From Capnocytophaga ochracea DSM 7271 (GTDB lineage: Bacteria > Bacteroidota > Bacteroidia > Flavobacteriales > Flavobacteriaceae), in NCBI RefSeq assembly GCF_000023285.1, contig NC_013162.1, forward strand, positions 2,166,001 through 2,230,000: a stretch of DNA of 64,000 nt. Reading direction: 5' to 3'. How positions within the stretch are numbered: position 1 is the first letter of the stretch; each line of letters starts with the position of its first letter. A program made the position numbers and the translations under genes. Positions 9,124 to 15,844 of this stretch are shown here, in pieces. The notes beneath the pieces were generated by a model. The model saw nothing but the letters and a program-made list of their open reading frames with translations. It did no database searches and was not told where the DNA came from.

Positions 9124-9147
9124 ATAGGTAGTGGGGCTATTTTTTTA
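9110..9147 (+). terminator. Attenuator terminator directly before cysE
   Basis: CCCCACT (9110-9116) pairs with AGTGGGG (9130-9136), followed by CTATTTTTTT. The U-tract ends six bases before the cysE ATG at 9153. An intrinsic terminator at this place makes sense only if it is conditional, since it otherwise cuts off the operon from its own promoter. Confidence 0.8.
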
Positions 9148-9152
9148 TAATA

Positions 9153-9995
9153 ATGACAAAAGTAAATTGCACCGAGAGTTTCATTATCGAACTCTATCAA
9201 GAAAGTAAAAATATCAAACATCACGTAAGCAAACAGCGTATTAACGCCTTTGTAGAAGAACTCTTTCAGTTCTTATTTCTCATAGATGAGCGTACTTGTC
9301 TCTCTAAATCGAATATAGAAGCACGCTATGAGGAATTGCGTTATGATTTTATCAGTATTGTAGATGATTTTTTGCAAAACGAACCTCAGAAAGAGCAACT
9401 GACTGATTATTACCATTGTATTTTGCCCACTATTTATGCTCAATTAAAGCAAGATGCTCAGTATTTTATTGATAGCGACCCAGCAGCTACCTCTCTCAGA
9501 GAAGTACAAGTTACCTATCCTGGTTTCTTTGCTATTATGGTATATCGTATCGCTCACGAACTATGGACGCGCGAAGTACCACTCTTGCCCCGTATACTCA
9601 CCGAATACGCCCATAGCAAAACAGGTATCGACATTCACCCAGGAGCAACCATTGGCGTCCCTTTTATGATAGATCACGGTACGGCTATCGTTATTGGTGA
9701 AACTACGGTTATAGGTAACCACGTAAAAGTGTACCAAGGGGTTACCTTAGGGGCACTTTCAGTATCGGTAGATAAGGCTCATACCAAACGTCATCCTACT
9801 ATTCAAGACAATGTGGTAATTTACTCAGGTGCCACAATCTTAGGAGGTGAAACCGTAATAGGTCACGATAGCGTTATTGGCGGAAATGTATGGCTTACCC
9901 ATAGTATAGAACCTTTTACCAAAGTTTTCCACAAGAGTCAAATCATAGTAAAAGACAACGAAGTGTATGAAGAACCTATTAATTTTGTAATTTAG
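9153..9995 (+). CDS. cysE: Serine O-acetyltransferase (EpsC type)
   Basis: The enzyme acetylates L-serine with acetyl-CoA, the first committed step to cysteine. The 280-residue product has the alpha-helical N-terminal half of the EpsC/SAT family, then a left-handed beta helix of hexapeptide repeats (about residues 160-255). The active-site stretches GIDIHPGATIG and IDHGTAIVIGETTVIG carry the two catalytic histidines. The C-terminal tail is short. The gene sits directly behind a terminator with a Met/Cys leader peptide, and cysK follows after 85 bp, so both are probably controlled together. No clear Shine-Dalgarno sequence is present; the bases before ATG are the terminator U-tract. Confidence 0.93.
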   Translation: MTKVNCTESFIIELYQESKNIKHHVSKQRINAFVEELFQFLFLIDERTCLSKSNIEARYEELRYDFISIVDDFLQNEPQKEQLTDYYHCILPTIYAQLKQDAQYFIDSDPAATSLREVQVTYPGFFAIMVYRIAHELWTREVPLLPRILTEYAHSKTGIDIHPGATIGVPFMIDHGTAIVIGETTVIGNHVKVYQGVTLGALSVSVDKAHTKRHPTIQDNVVIYSGATILGGETVIGHDSVIGGNVWLTHSIEPFTKVFHKSQIIVKDNEVYEEPINFVI

Positions 9996-10080
9996 TCTTT
10001 AAACATTAGTCCCTAAAACCAATTCACTAATCATTAACCACTAACTATTAACAAACACGTAACTAATAAATAATTATATA

Positions 10081-10989
10081 ATGTTGTACAAAAATGTTTT
10101 AGAACTTATCGGGCGTACTCCCGAAGTGAAAATTAATCGATTGTTTGGTAAAGATGCCAACGTATTTATCAAGTTAGAACGCTTGAACCCAGGCGGTAGT
10201 ATTAAAGACCGTATCGCACTTGCAATGATTGAAGATGCTGAAAACAAAGGTATCCTCAATAAAAATACTGTGATTGTAGAGCCTACCTCAGGTAATACAG
10301 GGGTTGGGCTTGCCTTAGTAGCTGCTGTAAAAGGTTATAAGCTCATTGTGGTAATGCCCGAATCTATGAGTATAGAGCGCCGTAAACTGGTATCGGCTTA
10401 TGGGGCTGAGGTTGTATTAACTCCAAAGGAAAAAGGAACAGGAGGTGCCATTGCTAAAGCCCTCGAAATAGCCGAAGGTAAACCTAACTATTGGGTGCCT
10501 CAACAGTTCGAGAACCCTGCTAACCCTGAGGTACACGAGCGCACTACTGCTCAAGAAATCTTGCAATCCTTCCCCAATGGCTTTGATTATTTTGTAACAG
10601 GAGTTGGTACTGGTGGACATATTTCTGGGGTATCCAAAGTGCTTAAACAACACTTCCCTCATCTTAAAACCATAGCCGTAGAACCCGAACTATCACCCGT
10701 ACTCAGTGGAGGGGCAGCTGGTCCTCACCCTCTACAAGGGATAGGCGCTGGTTTTGTGCCAAAGAATTATGATGCTAAGCTTGTAGATGATATTCTATTA
10801 ATAAGTAAAGATGAGGCTTTTGAATATGCCCGCAAGTTAGCGAAAGAAGAAGGTATTTTAGCTGGTATTTCTACGGGAGCTTCTTTGGCAGCCGTCGCCA
10901 AAGTACTCAAAAAAGACCCTAAGGCACGTGTTCTTACTGTAAACTATGATACAGGCGAACGTTATTGGTCAGTAGAAGGACTCTTCTAA
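10081..10989 (+). CDS. cysK: Cysteine synthase (O-acetylserine sulfhydrylase)
   Basis: The enzyme exchanges the acetate of O-acetylserine for sulfide to give cysteine. The 302-residue fold-type II PLP enzyme shows the PLP lysine Lys42 in GGSIKDR, the substrate loop [11 protein letters not shown], the phosphate-binding [10 protein letters not shown] and the C-terminal GISTGAS. The length fits the CysK/CysM group. It is the second gene of the cysE operon, which makes the function secure; A versus B isoform cannot be told by eye. A strong bidirectional terminator follows. Confidence 0.93.
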   Translation: MLYKNVLELIGRTPEVKINRLFGKDANVFIKLERLNPGGSIKDRIALAMIEDAENKGILNKNTVIVEPTSGNTGVGLALVAAVKGYKLIVVMPESMSIERRKLVSAYGAEVVLTPKEKGTGGAIAKALEIAEGKPNYWVPQQFENPANPEVHERTTAQEILQSFPNGFDYFVTGVGTGGHISGVSKVLKQHFPHLKTIAVEPELSPVLSGGAAGPHPLQGIGAGFVPKNYDAKLVDDILLISKDEAFEYARKLAKEEGILAGISTGASLAAVAKVLKKDPKARVLTVNYDTGERYWSVEGLF

Positions 10990-10998
10990 TATATAGAA

Positions 10999-11031
10999 AA
11001 AAGAGGCTATCCAATTAGGATAGCCTCTTTT
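10999..11031. terminator. Bidirectional terminator between cysK and the S9 peptidase gene
   Basis: AAAAGAGGCTATCC (10999-11012) and GGATAGCCTCTTTT (11018-11031) form a perfect 14-bp stem with a 5-nt loop. A-runs and T-runs at the ends serve both converging transcripts. Confidence 0.88.
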
Positions 11032-11035
11032 AGCT

Positions 11036-12937
11036 TTATAATGTTTCTTTTAGCCATTTGAAGAATGTTCTCTGCCATAAGAGTCCATTCTGAGGTTGTA
11101 ATACCCAGTGGTTCTCATCAGGAAAATAAAGTAACTCACTTTTGATGCCTCTCAGTTGAGCTGCTGTAAAAGCTTGGAATCCCTGTTCTTCGGGTACTCG
11201 GTAGTCTTTCCCTCCGTGAATGATGAGAATAGGGGTGTCCCATTCTGTAATCTTCTCTATAGGATTAAACTCTTTATACGATTTTTGCGCTACAGCGTTC
11301 TTTTTATCCCAATAAGCACCTCCTATTTCGTTATTGTTGAAGAAAAGCTCTTCGGTAGTGCCATACATACTTTGTAAGTTAAATACTCCGCAATGGGCAA
11401 TAAACGTCTTGAAACGTTTTTGGTGAATACCTGCTAAGTAGTAGATTGAATATCCTCCGTAGCTGGCACCAATGGCTCCTAATCGGTCTTTGTCTACATA
11501 AGGTTCCTTAGCAATATCATCAATAGCCGATAGATAATCGCGCATAGGCTGTCCACCCCAATCTCCACTGATTTCTGCATTCCATTCTACCCCAAAGCCT
11601 GGTAATCCTCTGCGGTTGGGAGCTATCACTATATAACCTTGTGAAGCCATTACTTGGAAGTTCCAACGGAAACTGTAAAATTGGCTCACAACAGATTGTG
11701 GTCCTCCTTGGCAGTAGAGTAGGGTAGGGTACTTCTTGTTAGGGTCAAAGTTCGGTGGGTAAATTACCCAAGCGTGCATTCTCTTGCCGTCAGTAGTTTT
11801 GATGATACGCTCCTTAATAGGACATTCAGCAATCCCTTTGTATAGCTCATCATTAAAATGTGAAAGCTGTGATAGTGTTATGCGTCCTTTTTTCTCTTTT
11901 AAGTTGATAGTATACAGTTCAGCTGCGTGGTTCATATCCGTGCGCATCACAACCAATTGGTCGCCTGCTTGTCCTACTATACTATTCACATCAAATACGC
12001 CTTGTGTGAGTTGTCTTGGAGTGGTATCTTTACTAAAAGGAGCTACTACAAATACTTGCTCTGTTCCTTGGGTAGCCGCAATTAGGTATATTTGCTTCCC
12101 ATCATTGCTCCATCGGTAACTGAAAATAGTATTATCCCAGTTAGCTGTAAGGTTAATGCGCTTGCCGTCCTTCAATATATAAAGATCGTTTTTATCAGCT
12201 TCATTACCGTCGTGTGCCATACTGAGCCACGCAAGTACGCCTTCTTTGTTATACTGAGGGTTAGTGTCATACCCCATCATTCCTTCGGTGAGGTTTGTTG
12301 TTTTTTTCGAGGTGAGGTCGTACTCATAGATATCAGTATTAGTGCTCAGTACATAATCAGTGCCTACTTTGGCTTTTGTAACATAAAGTACCTTTTTACC
12401 GTCTAGACTCCATATATAATCCTCATCACCTCCAAAAGGCAACTGCGGACAGTAATAGGGCAGTCCTTCCATTATATCGGTTTGCTTACCATTACTATCT
12501 TCTATCATCACGTGATTGTAACTGCCTTCATTCCACGTGTCCCAATGGCGGTGGTCTAAGCTACTGTACAGCTTCCCCGATGATTTTTCTAAGTCAGTAT
12601 AGAAGTCTTTCCCTAAAACCGACTTTAATTTTACTTCCTTATGAGTGAGTTTTAGGCTTTTATCGGTATTGTATTTAGCCGTGAGCTTTTCTACCTCTTC
12701 TTTGCTTATAGGAATGGGTACACCTCCTTTTACGGCAAGTTTATAGTATTCTTTGTTAAAAGTATTTTCCTTTATATTTGGAGTACTCACACTCACCAAT
12801 ACATATTGCTGGTCGGGAGTAATACCTATACCATTCACGCGATGTAGTTCCCATAGTTTTTCGGGGGTGAGAGGTTGTTGTGCTTGTATGCTATTGAATG
12901 CCATAACCGAAGCTAAAATAATAAGATGTTTTTTCAT
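11036..12937 (-). CDS. S9 family peptidase, DPP5-like
   Basis: A secreted serine exopeptidase or oligopeptidase of the prolyl oligopeptidase clan. The 633-residue product has a signal peptide (MKKHLIILASVMAFNSIQAQ), a TolB-like beta-propeller (about residues 30-360) and an alpha/beta-hydrolase domain. The catalytic triad reads Ser492 (GASYGGY), Asp578 (GGKDYRVPEEQ) and His610 (DENHWV). The arrangement resembles dipeptidyl-peptidase 5 of periplasmic peptide degradation in Porphyromonas. I see no T9SS C-terminal sorting domain, so the periplasm is the likely location. Its ATG overlaps the TGA of the upstream acyltransferase gene (ATGA), suggesting translational coupling. Confidence 0.88.
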   Translation of the reverse strand: MKKHLIILASVMAFNSIQAQQPLTPEKLWELHRVNGIGITPDQQYVLVSVSTPNIKENTFNKEYYKLAVKGGVPIPISKEEVEKLTAKYNTDKSLKLTHKEVKLKSVLGKDFYTDLEKSSGKLYSSLDHRHWDTWNEGSYNHVMIEDSNGKQTDIMEGLPYYCPQLPFGGDEDYIWSLDGKKVLYVTKAKVGTDYVLSTNTDIYEYDLTSKKTTNLTEGMMGYDTNPQYNKEGVLAWLSMAHDGNEADKNDLYILKDGKRINLTANWDNTIFSYRWSNDGKQIYLIAATQGTEQVFVVAPFSKDTTPRQLTQGVFDVNSIVGQAGDQLVVMRTDMNHAAELYTINLKEKKGRITLSQLSHFNDELYKGIAECPIKERIIKTTDGKRMHAWVIYPPNFDPNKKYPTLLYCQGGPQSVVSQFYSFRWNFQVMASQGYIVIAPNRRGLPGFGVEWNAEISGDWGGQPMRDYLSAIDDIAKEPYVDKDRLGAIGASYGGYSIYYLAGIHQKRFKTFIAHCGVFNLQSMYGTTEELFFNNNEIGGAYWDKKNAVAQKSYKEFNPIEKITEWDTPILIIHGGKDYRVPEEQGFQAFTAAQLRGIKSELLYFPDENHWVLQPQNGLLWQRTFFKWLKETL

Positions 12938-14073
12938 TCCTTAACAAATAAGGCAACAAGCCTTCCTAATAGTTTTACAATAAATTGGTAACTCTCTACC
13001 AAAAACGCTCTGATTTCTTTTAATACAAAGCCAATACCCGATTTGATAACAGGTTTTATGCGGTTGTAAATAAACGATAACCATACGCACACGGCTATAA
13101 AGGCAGGCGCTCCTAATACCACTTGATAAGGTTTCAACTGCCCTCCGAAGTGCTGTATAAGCCCGTGTGAGGTAATACTACCGTATATGATAAAGCAGTG
13201 TATAACGTAAATCGATAGGGTGTTTTGCCCAATAGTTTTAATCAGTTCTGAAGTAATCACATTGCGCATTAGGGCAAAGAAACCAAACACGAGTAACACA
13301 TTCCCCAAACGCAAATAAGCAAAATCCTGCATTAGTTGCTCAAAAAATGGCGAATGGTTGATATAGAACAATTGTTCTATCATAAAGTGAAAACCCCACA
13401 ACAAGAATGCTCCTACGCTTAGAAATAGCAGAATAGCATTGCGGTATAGGTGAGGGTGATTTTTATATCGCTGAAATAGATATCCCATAAACCCTCCAAA
13501 CGACACATAGCCAAACCAAGGAAAAATAGGGAAGAAACTACCGTGTGCACGAGTTAGGTAATTAGCAATCGGCAAGGGTAGTGAATCAAAGCGCAAATCC
13601 TTGTAAAAAGGCTCAAAAGTGAACGCCAGTAGGGTAGTGGTGAGCAATATCGTAGGCATTACCCACGACTTGCGGTTATATGAAAGTAAGTAAGTAGTGA
13701 TGAGCAACAAGAGTGAAAGCCCAATACAGTGCAGTACATCTACACTTTGGAAACTCATACGCAAGAAGTAAGCAATACCGATGAGCATCAGTCCACGCCT
13801 AATACCTTTCTTCACGCGAGGGTTATTCCAGCCTACTTTTGTAGCATCACTTTCTTTTACCAATAAAAAAGTGAAGATAAACCCCGAAACAGTGAAGAAC
13901 ACAGGAGCGGTAATACCAGTGCAGTAGTGCCATAGCCAGTATATAAAGTTATTTTCGTCGCGGTAGCGGTCAGCAAGTAGTCCATTTATAAAATGCCCTT
14001 GTAGCATCATACAGATAGCAAAGGCGCGAATCACATCTATGAAGTCAAGTCTGAATTTCTTTATTTTTTCCAT
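12934..14073 (-). CDS. Membrane acyltransferase, heparan-alpha-glucosaminide N-acetyltransferase-like (DUF1624)
   Basis: A polytopic membrane protein of about 379 residues with roughly ten hydrophobic segments. The N-terminal RLDFIDVIRAFAICMMLQGHF, with its histidine in the first helix, is the signature I know from the HGSNAT/DUF1624 group, which moves acetyl groups across the membrane. I chose the ATG at 14073 over one further upstream because the promoter (14098-14127) lies between them and the upstream start would not be transcribed. The stop overlaps the S9 peptidase start by four bases. The acceptor substrate is unknown. Confidence 0.7.
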   Translation of the reverse strand: MEKIKKFRLDFIDVIRAFAICMMLQGHFINGLLADRYRDENNFIYWLWHYCTGITAPVFFTVSGFIFTFLLVKESDATKVGWNNPRVKKGIRRGLMLIGIAYFLRMSFQSVDVLHCIGLSLLLLITTYLLSYNRKSWVMPTILLTTTLLAFTFEPFYKDLRFDSLPLPIANYLTRAHGSFFPIFPWFGYVSFGGFMGYLFQRYKNHPHLYRNAILLFLSVGAFLLWGFHFMIEQLFYINHSPFFEQLMQDFAYLRLGNVLLVFGFFALMRNVITSELIKTIGQNTLSIYVIHCFIIYGSITSHGLIQHFGGQLKPYQVVLGAPAFIAVCVWLSFIYNRIKPVIKSGIGFVLKEIRAFLVESYQFIVKLLGRLVALFVKE

Positions 14074-14097
14074 AATCTTAATATCATAAAGAGAGTG

Positions 14098-14127
14098 CAA
14101 AGGTACAAAATAAATAACAATTAGCAA
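14098..14127 (-). promoter_or_regulatory. Promoter of the acyltransferase-peptidase operon
   Basis: On the minus strand TTG (14127-14125), 19 bases, then TACCTTTG (14105-14098). It decides the start of the acyltransferase gene in favour of 14073. Confidence 0.8.
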
Positions 14128-14495
14128 GTAATAGTTAAGAACTAACTAAGGAAAACGTACGAAATCCAATGAGTAAAGAAGTGAGGCTTACGTCATTATG
14201 AATTAAACAAAAATTGAGGTTTTTCCTTGTGTGAAAGGTTTTAGCAAAGTATTTTAGGTAGCTTGCTACCGATTTTTTTAAAATTTTGAAACTAATGTGT
14301 TTCAATTTCTGTTTCTTCTTTTTAGAAGGAAATTTTATGTGATTGACTTAATAGTATCAACAAGTAACGAGCAATGTTAGCTCTTTTATAATAAAAGAAC
14401 TTTGCCAAAGTTTCAATAGCTTGTTGCGCTACAACCTTTGGCAAAGTTTTATTACTGATAATCAGTTGTTTTTATCTATTGAGAGGGAGCAACCA
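14128..14495. other. Intergenic region between the DUF4199 gene and the acyltransferase promoter
   Basis: No coding frame is convincing. It holds a small GGTAG/CTACC hairpin followed by GATTTTTTT (14257-14279, plus strand) that no gene explains, and the family B hairpin at 14398-14448. Confidence 0.55.
14398..14448. repeat. CTTTGGCAAAGTT hairpin (repeat family B), long form
   Basis: AACTTTGCCAAAG (14398-14410) and CTTTGGCAAAGTT (14436-14448) are exact complements. The 25-nt loop contains TTGCGCTACAAC, which makes a small inner stem around a GCT triplet. It lies 48 bp after the stop of the DUF4199 gene and is followed on that strand by a T-rich run, so it may terminate that gene. Confidence 0.75.
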
Positions 14496-15047
14496 TTAAA
14501 GAGGCATTGGGCGTTCTTTCTTCTTCACAGCTCCTACTATAGCCGAGATAATAACACCTCCAATAGCAGAGCCCAATATCGATGAAAAGAATGTCCATAC
14601 CACAGAAGGCTTGCTCTCAAGTGTTTTTTCACGAAGCTCTTCCATTTGTTCTTCACTGAAATTAGAGGTAAAAGCACTCATTTTTTCCATTGTAACCTCT
14701 ACTACTTTTTCATAATAGTTAGGGTCAATAACAGTAGTGTAGATTACACTGTAAATAGCAGCGATTACCCCTCCTACGAGAGCGGTTACTATCCCCACTT
14801 TAATAGCTTCACCTACAGTTAAGAAACCGTCGTTAGCCGTTTTGTACTGCTGAACAGCCATCACGATAAAAACTACACAGATAGCTAAATTCAATAGCCA
14901 AGTGATAGCACCTATCAAAAAACTTCCAGTGTACAAAAGGTTGGTTACGTACAGCAATACGCTTAAAACTACACAAGCAACCCCCAATAAAATACCGTTT
15001 CTAAGTGCAATACTTAGGAAATTTACATTTTTTGTTTCCATAAACAT
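14496..15047 (-). CDS. DUF4199 membrane protein
   Basis: The 183-residue product has four predicted membrane segments: two near the N-terminus (about residues 15-38 and 42-64), one at about 80-105 and one near the C-terminus (about 150-175), with a charged loop between the third and fourth. The arrangement and the motif NGILLGVACVVLSVLLYVTN match the DUF4199 family of Bacteroidota, whose function is unknown. The start could also be the Met at codon 3. It has its own promoter and appears monocistronic. Confidence 0.8.
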   Translation of the reverse strand: MFMETKNVNFLSIALRNGILLGVACVVLSVLLYVTNLLYTGSFLIGAITWLLNLAICVVFIVMAVQQYKTANDGFLTVGEAIKVGIVTALVGGVIAAIYSVIYTTVIDPNYYEKVVEVTMEKMSAFTSNFSEEQMEELREKTLESKPSVVWTFFSSILGSAIGGVIISAIVGAVKKKERPMPL

Positions 15048-15068
15048 TGAATATTTAAGTTAATGCCA

Positions 15069-15098
15069 CAAAAGTAGAAAAAATATTAATACATACAA
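15069..15098 (-). promoter_or_regulatory. Promoter of the DUF4199 gene (TTG-N19-TACTTTTG)
   Basis: On the minus strand TTG (15098-15096) and TACTTTTG (15076-15069) are separated by 19 bases, about 22 bp before the start codon. Confidence 0.78.
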
Positions 15099-15228
15099 TA
15101 AAAAAAATAATTTTTTCTTCTTTTTTTCTCACCTCGGAAATCCCCTTGTATAAATCATTTCTTATAAACACCAGTTCTACAACAAATTATCTTCTGCTCT
15201 CAATCTTATTTTCGCTTTAGTGTTATGG

Positions 15229-15257
15229 ACTTTGCCAAGATTTAACTTTGGCAGAGT
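15229..15257. repeat. CTTTGGCAAAGTT hairpin (repeat family B), short diverged form
   Basis: ACTTTGCCAAG and CTTTGGCAGAGT flank a TTTAA-containing loop, as in 4413-4443, with one mismatch in the arms. It is the only copy not just 3' of a gene. Confidence 0.6.
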
Positions 15258-15315
15258 AGAAGTCCTCTCAATAACCTTCTTTTTATCTCTGTTTTAACGT
15301 TAACTTACCTTCGCC

Positions 15316-15448
15316 TTTTGTTCGTTCATTGTTCGTCATTTGTTCGTCATTTGTTCGTCTTTTGTTCGTTCTTTGTTCGTTCTTTGTTCGTCTTTTGTTC
15401 GTTCATTTTTTATCTGCCCGTGCGGCTCGCACCGTCTTTTGTTCGTCT
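15316..15448 (+). repeat. TTCGTC 11-bp tandem array with GC-rich core (family C), copy 1
   Basis: Some ten imperfect 11-bp units of the forms TTCGTCTTTTG, TTCGTCATTTG and TTCGTTCTTTG are followed by a core reading TCTGCCCGTGCGGCTCGCAC and CGTC (from 15414), then further TTCGTC. The core holds the triloop hairpin GTGCG-GCT-CGCAC (15420-15432). A second, degenerate core follows at 15540-15571. Confidence 0.85.
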
Positions 15449-15521
15449 CACTTTTCCGTTACTACACTCCCTCTCCTTGGGAGTAGTCTCCGAATAGGAG
15501 AGTATGTGATTGGGGAGAGGA

Positions 15522-15571
15522 TATTTTGTTCGTCTTTTCTCTATCTGCCCGTGCAGCTCGTACCGTCTTTT
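15522..15571 (+). repeat. Family C array, short satellite copy
   Basis: TTTTGTTCGTCTTTTCTC leads into a core with two differences from the first (GTGCAGCTCGTACC), so the small hairpin is weakened. Confidence 0.7.
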
Positions 15572-15578
15572 ATTTATT

Positions 15579-15633
15579 GTAGACCCACTGTAGAGCCACT
15601 GTAGAGCCACTGTAGAGCCACTGTAGACCCACT
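15579..15633 (+). repeat. Five 11-bp tandem units (GTAGAGCCACT)
   Basis: Five contiguous units, the outer two reading GTAGACCCACT and the inner three GTAGAGCCACT, span exactly 55 bp. The unit is unrelated in sequence to TTCGTC but has the same 11-bp period and the same 55-bp total as the higher-order unit at 26221-26440. Confidence 0.85.
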
Positions 15634-15681
15634 GAAAAGCCTCTTATTGTTCAACTATCTTATAAGCTTTGTATAATTTCA

Positions 15682-15727
15682 CCATTAACCATTAACCATT
15701 AATCATTAATCATTAATCATTAACCAT
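15682..15727 (+). repeat. 7-bp tandem (CCATTAA/TCATTAA)
   Basis: About six units: three of CCATTAA, then three of TCATTAA, then a partial one. It ends about 45 bp before the -33 element of the histidine kinase promoter. Confidence 0.75.
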
Positions 15728-15773
15728 TTTTTTATCTTTTACTTCTTAAAAATATAGATTTTTCTTATTATAG

Positions 15774-15803
15774 TTGTACATTAAAAAAAAAGTCGTACTT
15801 TTG
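15774..15803 (+). promoter_or_regulatory. Promoter of the hybrid histidine kinase (TTG-N19-TACTTTTG)
   Basis: TTG at 15774-15776 and TACTTTTG at 15796-15803 with exactly 19 bases between. The predicted start of transcription (about 15808) leaves only some 7 nt before the ATG at 15815 but about 37 nt before the ATG at 15845. Confidence 0.82.
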
Positions 15804-15844
15804 TCGGTTAATAAATGTCTTTTTTACGCACTAAAATACTCAAA

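Larger units (their letters stand above)
15099..15773. other. Repeat-filled divergent intergenic region
   Basis: About 675 bp without a credible gene between divergent promoters. In order it holds a short family B hairpin (15229-15257), a TTCGTC 11-bp array with its GC-rich core (15316-15448), a second core (15522-15571), five 11-bp GTAGAGCCACT units (15579-15633) and a 7-bp CCATTAA/TCATTAA tandem (15682-15727). Open frames over it are by-products of repeats lacking stop codons. Confidence 0.75.

Noticed and set aside
8992..9152. Cysteine- or SAM-binding riboswitch in the cysE leader
   Set aside because: I see no SAM-I, SAM-II or other known aptamer motif in the leader. The Cys codon run in a good reading frame fits ribosome-mediated attenuation better.
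15329..15610. Open frames on both strands over the TTCGTC repeats near 15.4 kb
   Set aside because: They consist of repeat-derived residues (FVRLLFV type) and end abruptly outside the array. They are repeat artefacts.
15316..15727. Possible CRISPR array
   Set aside because: The repeats are 7 or 11 bp and directly abut each other or alternate with degenerate copies. There are no regular unique spacers of 25-40 bp, and no cas genes are present.
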